Origin: Calditrichota bacterium
GTDB taxonomy: Bacteria > Electryoneota > RPQS01
Direction of reading: 5' to 3'
DNA: 64,000 nucleotides
NCBI GenBank assembly: GCA_020637445.1
Contig: JACJVZ010000001.1
Coordinates: 248,001 to 312,000 of the forward strand
Made by a program: the position numbers and the translations under genes
In this document: piece after piece, positions 51,278-60,508 of the stretch
Position numbering within the stretch: position 1 is the first letter of the stretch
Layout: each line of letters begins with the position of its first letter
The notes under the pieces: model-generated
The model's input: the letters and a program-made list of their open reading frames with translations, nothing else
What the model was told of the DNA's origin: nothing
Databases searched by the model: none

Positions 51278-52842
51278 ACGTCGTCATGTGCTCCGATAGC
51301 TGGAAAATTCAAAGTAAACACTGTGCCCGCACCCCGCTCGCTGGAAACCACAATCATTCCCCCGTGGTCTTCCACGATTCGGTACGAGATCGAAAGCCCG
51401 AGCCCCGTCCCGACTCCGACGTCTTTCGTCGTAAAGAACGGATCGTATATCTTTCCGAGATGCTGTTCATCTATTCCCTCACCCGTATCTTCAACACGAA
51501 TTTGCACGGACGAGTCGATACGTCCGACCAGCAATCGAATCGTCCCGCCTTTGGCCGTCGCGTCCATCGCATTGAGAATTAAGTTTAGCAGCACCTGCTC
51601 AAGCTCAGTGCTTTCACCTTTTATCATCGGAAGATCCGGCTCGATTTGCGACACGAGAGAAAGTCCGCGCTTTTCAGCTTCCTTTCTGACCAACAACTCA
51701 ACTCCCCGAATCAACGGTTCGACATTGAGCGGAGTCTTCGTTCCCGACGACTTGCGTGCGAAGGACAGGAGTTTGCCGACGATTTTCGTAATACGGTCCG
51801 TTTGACGGTGCATCACACCGAGATGCTCGGCCAAGTCGTCGATCTTTCTGCCCTCGTTCAAGTCGTCTATTAGGAGCTCGAGTCTGTTTTTGATAATGCC
51901 TACGGGGTTGTTGATCTCATGGGCGACTCCCGCGGCAAGCTGCCCCGTCGCCGACATCTTCTCCATCTGCACAAGTCCCGCCTGCGCGTCTTTCAACTCT
52001 TGCGTTCTTTGCTCGACGATCTGTTCGAGATTCTCATTTTGAAGTTGTATCTGCTCCGCCAGCGCAATGCGTTCGCGCGATTCCGCCAAGATCGATTTGT
52101 CGGCGCGGACGGCAATCACCCACACCACGAAGAACAGCGCGAGTCCCGTCAGCAGCGTGCTGATGATAATGACGAGGCGCAGTTGCTCGACTTTGTGGTA
52201 AGTCTCCGCGACATTCATCAATATTTCGAACACGAACCGTTCTTGGCCGTCACCTTCAGTGCGAAAGTCGATGGGAACAAAGGCGATCAGATGATCAGGT
52301 TCACCTGATCTAGTATGCAGAGAATCTGGCGGTGGACCGGCTGTCAGGTATGAACTTGTTTCTCCCGCAAGCGCGGACAACAAATGAGTATTTGTCGGAT
52401 CGCGGAATCCTTCTCGCACGGAATCCGTTGAGAATACTATTGAGTAATTCTTGTCATAAATACTGATGCGTTCAACTTGAAACCCGCTTACGAATGTCTG
52501 CACGATGCCGGTCAACTCGTGATGTGCCAGCGGATGCTCGAAAGGAAAAGTATCAAAGGTCATTTGCCACGGTTCGAGATAGAATTTGTCTATGGACCGG
52601 GCCAAGTGATGCACGGCCGCCGATCCATATTGCTCAGCGACCGACAACAAATTCGCGCGTCCCAATTTGTAAGCGACGACACCGCCTGCGCCCACAATCA
52701 GCAGATCAAGCAGCAGGAAGTTCAAAGCGAAGTACTTTGTGAGACGGGGTAGAGTAGCTTTGGACACGATTGGCGAGAAATATACTAAGTTTAATACGAA
52801 CAAAGAGAAAGTGTTGAGTCTGGACTGTGGCGCAAAAGCCAC
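51274..52842 (-). CDS. membrane sensor histidine kinase
   Basis: 522 residues from a GTG at 52842; no ATG or Shine-Dalgarno is seen, and a GTG at 52767 is an alternative. TM helices at about 37-58 and 223-245 enclose a periplasmic sensor region of about 165 residues that resembles a PAS/Cache-like domain (QVERISIYDKNYSIVFSTD). A coiled coil (about 250-295) leads to HisKA with the phospho-His308 (GVAHEINNPVGIIK) and an HATPase domain with N (LNLILNAMDA), G1 (EDTGEGIDE) and G2 (GVGTGLGLSIS) boxes. It is the partner of the sigma54 regulator encoded by the next gene. The signal is unknown. Confidence 0.9.
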   Translation of the reverse strand: MAFAPQSRLNTFSLFVLNLVYFSPIVSKATLPRLTKYFALNFLLLDLLIVGAGGVVAYKLGRANLLSVAEQYGSAAVHHLARSIDKFYLEPWQMTFDTFPFEHPLAHHELTGIVQTFVSGFQVERISIYDKNYSIVFSTDSVREGFRDPTNTHLLSALAGETSSYLTAGPPPDSLHTRSGEPDHLIAFVPIDFRTEGDGQERFVFEILMNVAETYHKVEQLRLVIIISTLLTGLALFFVVWVIAVRADKSILAESRERIALAEQIQLQNENLEQIVEQRTQELKDAQAGLVQMEKMSATGQLAAGVAHEINNPVGIIKNRLELLIDDLNEGRKIDDLAEHLGVMHRQTDRITKIVGKLLSFARKSSGTKTPLNVEPLIRGVELLVRKEAEKRGLSLVSQIEPDLPMIKGESTELEQVLLNLILNAMDATAKGGTIRLLVGRIDSSVQIRVEDTGEGIDEQHLGKIYDPFFTTKDVGVGTGLGLSISYRIVEDHGGMIVVSSERGAGTVFTLNFPAIGAHDDV

Positions 52843-52906
52843 ACTATCAAGATAATGATTTACAGCTTCTTATCAAGAGCCGTCCCACACTCGCCACAAT
52901 TTGAGG

Positions 52907-52934
52907 TTGTGCTTGTCCTGTGATTTCGTATACT
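52907..52934 (+). promoter_or_regulatory. possible sigma70-type promoter upstream of yceI
   Basis: TTGTGC (52907-52912) and TATACT (52929-52934) are 16 bp apart. It would give a leader of about 250 nt, so it may be a basal second promoter. Confidence 0.35.
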
Positions 52935-53011
52935 TTGTTGCGTTCTAAATGAGGTAGGAAAAAATTAATAAACAGAAACTTAAACAAGAGAATCGTGCGA
53001 TTTCATTTCGT

Positions 53012-53026
53012 TGGCACACCCATTGC
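53012..53026 (+). promoter_or_regulatory. sigma54-type promoter TGGCAC-N5-TTGC
   Basis: TGGCAC (53012-53017) and TTGC (53023-53026) place GG at -24 and GC at -12 with exactly ten bases between them, matching the sigma54 consensus. The segment is also a TTGGCA...TGCCAA dyad, so an ordinary operator is an alternative. Transcription would begin near 53038. Confidence 0.6.
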
Positions 53027-53038
53027 CAAAAGCAAAGT

Positions 53039-53092
53039 GGGGGCCGCAAGAAATGACTTACTCCTTGCTTGCCTACTTGCTTGCGGTCCCCC
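53039..53092 (+). other. stable hairpin at the predicted 5' end of the yceI transcript
   Basis: GGGGGCCGCAAG (53039-53050) pairs with CTTGCGGTCCCC (53080-53091) over 12 bp with one G-U pair and a 29-nt loop. Its first base coincides with the transcription start predicted from the sigma54 promoter. It could protect the mRNA or control translation of the gene 100 nt downstream. Confidence 0.5.
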
Positions 53093-53188
53093 TCTCCCAA
53101 ACTTACCAGCGGCGGCATCGGCACCACCTCTCAAGCCAATTTGTCCTGCGTCCGGGATATTTCTTCGAAACAACAGGAACCCGTGGAA

Positions 53189-53758
53189 ATGAGACTTCTG
53201 ATTTTGACTTTACTGACAGTCTGCGCGACGGCGTTCGCAGGCGAGATGTTCTCGATCACCAAAGGCAGCTCTTCCAATCATATTTCCTTCACGAGCGATG
53301 CTCCGCTGGAAGAAGTTGTCGGCAAAACCAATGACGCGGCCGGATTCATCATGCTTCCCGACGACACGAGTCCCGGTTCAGCGGAGGTTCATGTTGAACT
53401 TGCGACGCTCTCTACGGGCCTAAGTTTGCGTGACAAACACATGCGCGAGAATCATCTCGAAACCGACAAGTACCCGCAGGCCGTCTTTAAGATGACGGCG
53501 CTCGAAATTCCCGGCGGCAAGTTAACCGACGGCCAGAAGACTCCTGTAACCGTCAAAGGAACGCTGACGCTGCACGGCGTTGAAAAGGAAATCACTCCCA
53601 TGTCTTGGCTGACGTTGAACGGCGACCAACTGAGCATTGAATCCAAATTTAGTGTTGGGCTGAAAGATTATAATATCGAGCGTCCTGAGTTCTTGGTGAT
53701 GAAACTTGCCGACGAACAGCGAGTTGAAGTCAAACTCGTCGCCGAACGCTCCCAATAA
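53189..53758 (+). CDS. yceI: YceI-family periplasmic lipid-binding-type protein
   Basis: 189 residues from the ATG at 53189, where the signal peptide begins (MRLLILTLLTVCATAFAG); the longer open frame upstream crosses the hairpin and is not coding. The YceI lipocalin-like barrel is clear: LSLRDKHMRENHLETDKYPQ, GTLTLHGVEKEITPMSWLTL and KFSVGLKDYNIERPEFLVMK. YceI proteins bind polyisoprenoid or amphiphilic molecules, sometimes quinone-related, and respond to envelope or pH stress. Possible sigma54 control by the neighbouring two-component pair is inferred. A VIT/vWA gene lies 179 bp downstream on the same strand. Confidence 0.9.
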   Translation: MRLLILTLLTVCATAFAGEMFSITKGSSSNHISFTSDAPLEEVVGKTNDAAGFIMLPDDTSPGSAEVHVELATLSTGLSLRDKHMRENHLETDKYPQAVFKMTALEIPGGKLTDGQKTPVTVKGTLTLHGVEKEITPMSWLTLNGDQLSIESKFSVGLKDYNIERPEFLVMKLADEQRVEVKLVAERSQ

Positions 53759-53937
53759 ATCGCTTTACACGAACGTCACGAATCTGCCATGATTTGCTCG
53801 GCACAGACCGCGCATCTCGTGGTTTTTCGTTTATGTTCACAAGGGCCGTTAAACCTTGATGCAACCAAAATCGTCCAACGAGCGTAATAAATGTAGGTCC
53901 CGGCCTCCATTTAACCCGCAACATCGGAGGACTCGTC

Positions 53938-56196
53938 ATGAAGAACGCAAGACTTGCTTTCTTGTTCGGACTATTGGTTGCCATCACGGCACAGGCGCAA
54001 TTAATCGACGTCGCGCCTGATCACGTTGGGCCGCCGGACCGCTACCCCCCTTCGCCGACTCCCGTTTCTTGGGCAGTCGAATCCCGTTTCGTAGACATGC
54101 AGATTCGCAATCAATTCGCGTCCGTGACCGTCACGGAAACGCTTTTGAATACGTGCGGCCGAATGTTTGAAGCGGAATACTATATGCCCATTCCCGCCGA
54201 TGCAAGCGTGGATCAACTCACGTTGACCGTCAACGGTCAAGAGCTGTCCGGAGAAATTCTTTCCGCCGACCAAGCCCGCGCCCGATATGAAGACATCGTG
54301 CGCCGCAAACGCGATCCCGCGTTGCTGGAATACGCCGGACTCGGCTGCATTCGAGTCAAAGCATTTCCACTTGAACCCGGTAAGCCCGCCACGCTGACCA
54401 TGCACTACTCGATGTTATGTCCCAAAGAAGGGGACGTGGTTGAGCTGCAGTTCCCACTTGCGACCGCGCGGCACTCATCGGCGCCGGTCAAGGAAGTCAA
54501 AGTCGTCGCGAATATTCACGGTCAATCCGATCTGTTGAATATCTATTCACCGACCGTCGACATTGACACAAAGTATCGCGGCGACCGTGACGCGACCGTG
54601 ACCTATTCCACGACGAATTGCTATCCGGCGTCCGATTTCGTGGTATATTTCACCGAGGACAACTCGGACATCGGCGCGACGTTCCTGACCTATTTCCCGG
54701 ACCGCGATAAAGACGGATTTTATATGATGCTCGTGTCTCCGAACCACCGTGCAAGCTCCGGCACGCCGATCGCGAAAGACATTTTGCTTGTGCTCGACCG
54801 TTCGGGGTCCATGGGTGGAGAAAAAATCGCGCAAGCGCGTGACGCCGCCCGGTTTGTAATCAACAATCTGAATTCGGGTGACCGTTTCGATATCATCACC
54901 TACAACGACGGGATCGAGTCCTGTTTTAGCGCGCTGAAGTCGGCCACGAGAACGAATCGCGAAATGGCTCTCGCCGATGTCGACAGAGTGGAGGCCGGCG
55001 GCGGAACAAACATTCACGACGCGCTCGCGGTTGCGATGGACGAATTGGTTGCCTCGAGTCAGCAAGCGTCGCTCGGAGCTTCGGCGACACGTCCGGCCTA
55101 TGTGCTGTTTCTTACGGACGGTTTGCCGACGGTTGGAATTCGTGACGAACAGCGCATCATTGACGACACGCGAGAAGCCAACGATTTGAACGCGCGCTTG
55201 TTTTGTTTCGGCGTCGGTTACGATGTTAACGTGCGGCTCTTGGACAATCTCTCAAGTGAGGAAGGCGGCAAAACAGCATACGTCAAACCCGACGAAGATA
55301 TCGAAGCCAAAGTCGCGTCGCTATATTCGAAGATCAAGAATCCGGTCATGACCGGCATGCAAGCCGTGGTGGGAGGGTTCCGCTTGCGCGACCGGCTCCC
55401 GGATCAGCTTCGCGATTTGTTTGAAAACGATCAGATCGTTCAAGTCGGTCGCATCAGCAACGACGGTGACGGAAATCGCAGCACGTCTTTGAAGATTTCC
55501 GGCACATATCTCGGAGACAAGGAAACGTTCTCGTATCCTGTGGAAGTCAACACCAACAATCGTCGCGCAAGCTACAAGTTCATCGAGAAACTCTGGGGAC
55601 AGCGGCGCGTCGCCTATTTGCTCAATGAAGTGCGGCTGAAAGGTCAAAACGAAGAACTTGTGAACGAAATCGTGGAACTTGCCACGCGCTACGGTATCGT
55701 TACGCCCTACACGAGTTTCCTCGCCGACGAAAATCAGAGACTTTCCGACGCGGGCGCTCTGCGTCAGGACGTCTCCAACAAGTCACGCGCACTACACGAT
55801 GAAATTACGGGTGAAGCTCCGCAACTGACCGCACAGGCGCTGGAGGTGACGATCATGGCCAAGAAGTCGCCGACGGTCAAGCTGGACGTTGCTGGAAAGG
55901 CAAGACGGCTATCTGCCGCCCCGGGTTTTGCCATGGACGAAAAATCGATGGAGTCGATTCAACAGATTGGCGGCGAGACGTTTTACAAACGCAGCGGTTA
56001 CTGGATACAATCGACGCTCACGAATATCGACGTCGAAAAGGACCTCGGCAAGTATGCGCACGTCAAGCGCTTTTCCGAGGACTACTTCTCCCTTTTGAAC
56101 ACGTGCACGGCGGACGAGAGCGCGTTGCTTGCAGGTCAAAGTGATGGAGAAAAGTATCTGGTCTCCATCGGAGGAAAAGCCGTCGTTATCGAGTAG
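53938..56196 (+). CDS. secreted VIT and von Willebrand A domain protein
   Basis: 752 residues with a signal peptide (LAFLFGLLVAITAQA) and GGAGG before the ATG. A VIT domain (about 42-165) has VTVTETLLNTCGRMFEAEY, ADQARARYEDI and AFPLEPGKPATLTMHYS. A vWA domain (about 278-465) has an intact metal-ion site: Asp287-x-Ser289-x-Ser291, Thr357 and Asp394. This is the inter-alpha-trypsin-inhibitor-like layout. In bacteria it often belongs with XrtA/sortase or type IX exported proteins, but no LPXTG, PEP-CTERM or Por tail is seen here. Residues 650-752 are unassigned. Surface adhesion or complex assembly is likely. Confidence 0.88.
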   Translation: MKNARLAFLFGLLVAITAQAQLIDVAPDHVGPPDRYPPSPTPVSWAVESRFVDMQIRNQFASVTVTETLLNTCGRMFEAEYYMPIPADASVDQLTLTVNGQELSGEILSADQARARYEDIVRRKRDPALLEYAGLGCIRVKAFPLEPGKPATLTMHYSMLCPKEGDVVELQFPLATARHSSAPVKEVKVVANIHGQSDLLNIYSPTVDIDTKYRGDRDATVTYSTTNCYPASDFVVYFTEDNSDIGATFLTYFPDRDKDGFYMMLVSPNHRASSGTPIAKDILLVLDRSGSMGGEKIAQARDAARFVINNLNSGDRFDIITYNDGIESCFSALKSATRTNREMALADVDRVEAGGGTNIHDALAVAMDELVASSQQASLGASATRPAYVLFLTDGLPTVGIRDEQRIIDDTREANDLNARLFCFGVGYDVNVRLLDNLSSEEGGKTAYVKPDEDIEAKVASLYSKIKNPVMTGMQAVVGGFRLRDRLPDQLRDLFENDQIVQVGRISNDGDGNRSTSLKISGTYLGDKETFSYPVEVNTNNRRASYKFIEKLWGQRRVAYLLNEVRLKGQNEELVNEIVELATRYGIVTPYTSFLADENQRLSDAGALRQDVSNKSRALHDEITGEAPQLTAQALEVTIMAKKSPTVKLDVAGKARRLSAAPGFAMDEKSMESIQQIGGETFYKRSGYWIQSTLTNIDVEKDLGKYAHVKRFSEDYFSLLNTCTADESALLAGQSDGEKYLVSIGGKAVVIE

Positions 56197-56217
56197 ATTT
56201 GCAAGCTGATCAATAAA

Positions 56218-56248
56218 AAGAGCCCTTGGAAGTTCTCCAAGGGCTCTT
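56218..56248. terminator. bidirectional terminator between convergent genes
   Basis: AAGAGCCCTTGGA and TCCAAGGGCTCTT form a perfect 13-bp stem around AGTTC. The minus strand reads into TTTATT, the plus strand into ATTTCATT. Confidence 0.92.
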
Positions 56249-56268
56249 ATTTCATTGTTCGGGTTCGG

Positions 56269-59200
56269 TCAGCTTGCGTGCTGTTGCAGCAACAGTTCGT
56301 TAGCCTTGTCCGCCTCTTCGATCACTTTGTCAGGATCATGCACCGGCGAGAATCTCGCAACCAGCGAATACACGACCGGCACCAGCACGAGCGTCAAAAA
56401 TGTCGAGAACAACAGTCCGCCGACGACGGCGATGCCCAACGGCTTTCGCGCTTCGCCGCCCGCGCCAAGTCCTATCGCAATTGGCAGGATTCCAAACACA
56501 GTGGCGAATGACGTCATCAAAATTGGCCGCAATCTGATGACGGAGGCTTCCACCACGGCCTTCATGGCTTCATGTCCGCGTGCGCGCAGTTGGTTCGCGA
56601 ACTCCACAATCAGAATCGAGTTCTTACTCACCAGTCCGATGAGCATGATCAACCCGATTTGAGAATAGATGTTCAAGGACTGCCCAAACGCAAACAGCGA
56701 CACTAATGCGCCGAAGACCGCCAAGGGAACGGAAAGCAGAATCGTAAACGGATGCATAAAACTCTCGAACTGCGCGGCCAAAACGAGGAAGATAAACACA
56801 AGTGCGAGTAGGAAGAAGTAATATAGTCCTGTGCTCGAATCCTTGAATTCCAGCGACTGTCCCGCGAATTCGCGCGTCACGTTTTTCGGCAGGCTCGTGG
56901 CCTTGATGTTGTCCAGATCGTCCAGAGCTTTGCCCAACGAAACAAAGGGGAACAAGTTCGCCGTGAACGTCGCGGAGCGCCTGCGGTTGAAGTGATTAAG
57001 CTCCTTCGGTCCCGAAATCTCCGATACATTCACGACGTTGGCAAGCTGAACGAGCCCGCCGTTTCCGCGCACGTAGACTCCTTCGATCACGTCCGGCGTC
57101 GCTCGATCGGAGCTCCGGAGCTGCATAATCACGTCGTATTGTTTCGTGCCGCGTTTGAAATTGCTGATCACCTTTCCACCCAAAAGCGACTGCAGCGCGG
57201 AACCGATTTCGCTCGTGGAAACTCCAAGCTGCGAAGCGCGGTCCCGGTCAATCTCGATGCTGAGTTCCGGCTTGTCAAGCTTCAAGTCGGAATTCGTATT
57301 GTAAAGATACCCCAACTTATTCGCCGACATCGTCAGCACATTCATGGCTTGGTTGAGTTCTTCGTAGCTGTCCGCTTGCAGCACGTATTCGATCGGGCTC
57401 GACGAGAATTGACCAAGACTTGGCGGATTAATCACGAATGCCATCACGCCGGGAATCGCGAACAGTTGCGGAAACAGCTCGCCCACAATATCTTGCTGCG
57501 ACCTCTCGCGTTCAGTGGATGATCCCAGATTCAAAAATAAAAATCCGTCGGTGACTCGGCCCGGTCCCTGAAAACCCAAACCGGTCGCGGTAAACAGCCC
57601 TTTCCTTTCCGGCAAGTTCAGCAGAATGTCCTCGACCTTTTTCATGTTCCGGTCGGTATACTGCAGCGTCGAACCTTCCGGAGCGAGCAAGATACCGAAA
57701 CCGATACCACGGTCTTCCGTCGGCACCAATTCGCTGGGCATGAACTTGAACAATGCGCCGCTGATCAATACCAGCAGCACGGCGGTGATAATGGTCGCCA
57801 ATCTGTGCCGCAAAGCGAAATTCAGTATTCGCTCGTATGTTCTGTTGAGCCACTCGAAAAACGCGTCAAACGAACGCGCCGCCCAACCTGAATTCGTGCC
57901 GTGAATCGGTTTCAGGATTCGCGAGCTGAACATCGGAGTCAAACTCAATGCCACAAATCCTGAAATCGCCACCGCGATTGCGACGGTGAAACCGAATTCG
58001 CGGAACAAACGTCCCACCGATCCCGTCAAGAACGCCACTGGCACGAACACGGCCACCAAGGTCATTGTAGTCGCGATCACCGCAAACGCGATTTCCTTCG
58101 TACCGTCCAACGCCGCGCGCATTTTGCTCTTGCCCATTTCCATATGCCGGAAAATGTTCTCAAGCACGACAATCGCGTCGTCGACCACAAGTCCGATCGC
58201 AAGCACAAGTCCCAGCAAGGTCAAAATGTTGATCGTGAAACCGGCAAAATAGATGACGGTAAATGTGCCGACGATTGAAACTGGAATTGCCAGCGTCGGA
58301 ATCACTGTGGCGCGCAGACTCTTCATGAACATCAGCACGACCAAGATCACAAGGCACATCGCGATCAATATCGTCTCGGCTACCTCGTTGATGGAGTCTT
58401 CAATGAACAACGACGAGTCGTAGGCGACGTGCAGTTTCATCCCCGGAGGCAATGATTTCTCAAGCTCAGGCAGCAGTTCCCGCACGGCCCGCGCGACGTC
58501 AACCGTCGACGCCTTCGATTGCTTGACAATACCGATACCCACCGCGGGCTGTCCGTTGTAGCGAGTTACGGTGCGATCGTCTTCAGCCCCAACCTCCACC
58601 GTTGCGACGTCGCTCAGCCTCACGATGCCGTCCGCGGATTGCTGTACAATGATATTCGAGAATTGCTCCGGCGTGCTGACTTCTCCACGCGTACGCACCG
58701 AAAACTCGCGTTCCGTGCCTTCAATTCGGCCGCCGGGAATTTCCGCGTTCTCACGTGCCACGGCGGCTTCGATGTCGCTTGAAGTAATCTGCCGTGCCGC
58801 CATCCGCATCGGATCGAGCCAAATCCGCATCGCGTATTTTCGCTCGCCACCGATAAACACAGAACCGACGCCGTCCAATCTTTGCAGACGTTCCTTCAAA
58901 GCCAAATCCGCGACTTCCGTCAGTCTCAGAACATCGTCGCGGTCGCTCGAGAGCCCCAACCACACAATCGGCTGCGCGTTCGCGTCCACTTTGTCCACAA
59001 TCGGATCGTCAACTTCCCGCGGCAGCAAACCGCGACTGCGCGCTACCTTGTCGCGGACGTCATTTGCAGCTTCTTCTACGTCGCGCGATAGTTCGAATTC
59101 GATCGTGATGACCGAGCCTTCTTCCTTGCTCGACGAAGTCAAGGTCTTCACACCGGAAAGCGTGGCAAACTGCTCTTCAAGAACGTCCGTGATTTCAGTT

Positions 59201-59379
59201 TCAACGACATTCGCGCTCGCACCGCGATACAGAGTCACGACCGACACGATGGGCGGGTCGATATCGGGGTATTCGCGCACAGGCAATCGCAAGAACGAGA
59301 TGACCCCGAACAAGATAATCGTTAGGCTCATCACCGAAGCGAAGACCGGGCGGCGAATAGATACGTCGCTTAATTTCAT
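56269..59379 (-). CDS. RND efflux pump, HAE1/AcrB class
   Basis: 1036 residues, the standard AcrB length. TM1 is ASVMSLTIILFGVISFLRL after the SIRRPVF start that marks the family. The TM4 proton relay is GLVLAIGLVVDDAIVVLEN, and the second half repeats IGLIMLIGLVSKNSILIVEF. The porter segments DIDPPIVSVVTLYRGASANV and GVGSVFIGGERKYAMRIWLD match multidrug exporters of the MdtB/MexF sort. It is the last gene of a TolC-adaptor-pump operon on the minus strand and overlaps the adaptor by 4 bp. Likely substrates are hydrophobic drugs, bile-like compounds or solvents. Confidence 0.94.
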   Translation of the reverse strand: MKLSDVSIRRPVFASVMSLTIILFGVISFLRLPVREYPDIDPPIVSVVTLYRGASANVVETEITDVLEEQFATLSGVKTLTSSSKEEGSVITIEFELSRDVEEAANDVRDKVARSRGLLPREVDDPIVDKVDANAQPIVWLGLSSDRDDVLRLTEVADLALKERLQRLDGVGSVFIGGERKYAMRIWLDPMRMAARQITSSDIEAAVARENAEIPGGRIEGTEREFSVRTRGEVSTPEQFSNIIVQQSADGIVRLSDVATVEVGAEDDRTVTRYNGQPAVGIGIVKQSKASTVDVARAVRELLPELEKSLPPGMKLHVAYDSSLFIEDSINEVAETILIAMCLVILVVLMFMKSLRATVIPTLAIPVSIVGTFTVIYFAGFTINILTLLGLVLAIGLVVDDAIVVLENIFRHMEMGKSKMRAALDGTKEIAFAVIATTMTLVAVFVPVAFLTGSVGRLFREFGFTVAIAVAISGFVALSLTPMFSSRILKPIHGTNSGWAARSFDAFFEWLNRTYERILNFALRHRLATIITAVLLVLISGALFKFMPSELVPTEDRGIGFGILLAPEGSTLQYTDRNMKKVEDILLNLPERKGLFTATGLGFQGPGRVTDGFLFLNLGSSTERERSQQDIVGELFPQLFAIPGVMAFVINPPSLGQFSSSPIEYVLQADSYEELNQAMNVLTMSANKLGYLYNTNSDLKLDKPELSIEIDRDRASQLGVSTSEIGSALQSLLGGKVISNFKRGTKQYDVIMQLRSSDRATPDVIEGVYVRGNGGLVQLANVVNVSEISGPKELNHFNRRRSATFTANLFPFVSLGKALDDLDNIKATSLPKNVTREFAGQSLEFKDSSTGLYYFFLLALVFIFLVLAAQFESFMHPFTILLSVPLAVFGALVSLFAFGQSLNIYSQIGLIMLIGLVSKNSILIVEFANQLRARGHEAMKAVVEASVIRLRPILMTSFATVFGILPIAIGLGAGGEARKPLGIAVVGGLLFSTFLTLVLVPVVYSLVARFSPVHDPDKVIEEADKANELLLQQHAS

Positions 59380-60482
59380 TGACCGGCTCCGCTGTCAGCT
59401 TTCATCTCTTGTGCCTGTCGCTGCGCCGTTTCGGCTGAATCGATATTTGACACGGGCATCACTTTGGCTCCGTCAAAAATCTTCTGCTGGCCGGCCTTGA
59501 CGACCGCTTGCGAAGCGTCAATGCCGCTGACAACCTCAACCATTTCTCGTCCGCGGCTTCCCAACTTCAACGACGTCTTCACCACCGTAGAATCATCTTT
59601 CACGACGTAGACGTACGGCTGGTTCTGTTCGAGGAAGATCGCTTCGCTCGCGATTGTCAATGCTTGATCCCGATGTCCAATCGTCACGGCAACGTTGGCT
59701 GACATGCCCGGCCGGTACTTCCCCTCGGGATTTTCAAGCCGCGCCACTACTCCGACGCTGCGGGTGGATTGATCAACTCGCGGCTCAATTACGATCACGT
59801 TTCCGACCGCTTCATCGGGGAACGCTGCCGTTCTAAGGAGAATCTCCGATCCGACCGTTAAGTCCGGAAAGTACTTTTCAGGAACAGTAAATTCGACACG
59901 AAGCTGGTCCACGCGCGCCAAATCCGCAATCGCGGTTCCCGGCTGCACATATTCACCCGGACTGACCTTACGCGCGCCGATAAGTCCGGCAAAAGGCGCG
60001 GTTATGCGCGACTTGTCGTATTGTGCCTTCGCGTAATCGTAATTTGCCTGCGCCACTCGAAATGCGGCGTCCGCGTCTTCAAGTCCCTGTGCGGAGCCTG
60101 CGCCTTGTTCGTCAATTTTTTTGATGCGGTCATACGCCGCTTTCGCTTGATCACGCAGCGCTTCGGCGCGGTCAAGCTGCGCCCGCAATTCTCCGTCGTC
60201 GATTTGCGCGATCAGTTCGTCGCGTTTGACTGTGCCGCCTTCTTCATACGGAATTCGCGAGATCGTCCCGCCAACTTCAGCAACTAAAGTAACGGCCTCA
60301 TCTGCCGTGATCGTGCCGATAGTTTCCAATCTGTCCGTCACAGCCTCGCGCGTAGCATGAGTGGTTTCCACTGGTGTGGGCGGCATCGACCAACCGCCAC
60401 CCCAGCCGCCGCCCATGCAACCGGACAAAAATGTACTCGCCGCCAAAAGAGCAGGCGCAACGAAATTCACAAACCGTTTCAT
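59376..60482 (-). CDS. RND efflux adaptor lipoprotein
   Basis: 368 residues with a lipobox LSGC (Cys22) followed by an odd Gly/Trp-rich stretch (MGGGWGGGWSMPP). The two lipoyl half-motifs (PYEEGGTVKRDELIAQIDDG and ITAPFAGLIGARKVSPGEYV) enclose a helical hairpin. A beta-barrel and membrane-proximal domain follow (VNVTIGHRDQALTIASEAIF region). The hairpin is short, as in MexA/MdtA relatives. It joins the pump encoded downstream (4-bp overlap) with the TolC protein encoded 26 bp upstream. Confidence 0.93.
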   Translation of the reverse strand: MKRFVNFVAPALLAASTFLSGCMGGGWGGGWSMPPTPVETTHATREAVTDRLETIGTITADEAVTLVAEVGGTISRIPYEEGGTVKRDELIAQIDDGELRAQLDRAEALRDQAKAAYDRIKKIDEQGAGSAQGLEDADAAFRVAQANYDYAKAQYDKSRITAPFAGLIGARKVSPGEYVQPGTAIADLARVDQLRVEFTVPEKYFPDLTVGSEILLRTAAFPDEAVGNVIVIEPRVDQSTRSVGVVARLENPEGKYRPGMSANVAVTIGHRDQALTIASEAIFLEQNQPYVYVVKDDSTVVKTSLKLGSRGREMVEVVSGIDASQAVVKAGQQKIFDGAKVMPVSNIDSAETAQRQAQEMKADSGAGQ

Positions 60483-60508
60483 AGGATATATCTCAATAGT
60501 GATGTTTC

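Larger units (their letters stand above)
52843..53188. other. divergent control region between the kinase and YceI genes
   Basis: Contains two direct TATCAAGA repeats (52845-52852, 52871-52878), a sigma70-type candidate (52907-52934), the sigma54-type promoter (53012-53026) and a stable hairpin at the predicted 5' end of that transcript (53039-53092). The remaining leader to 53189 shows nothing recognised. Confidence 0.55.

Noticed and set aside
53069..53188. 40-residue extension of the YceI protein
   Set aside because: It crosses the hairpin and lies before the signal peptide.
53790..53815. Second sigma54 site before the VIT/vWA gene (CGGCACAGACCGCGC)
   Set aside because: GG and GC have the right spacing but the TTGC half is GCGC, too far from consensus.
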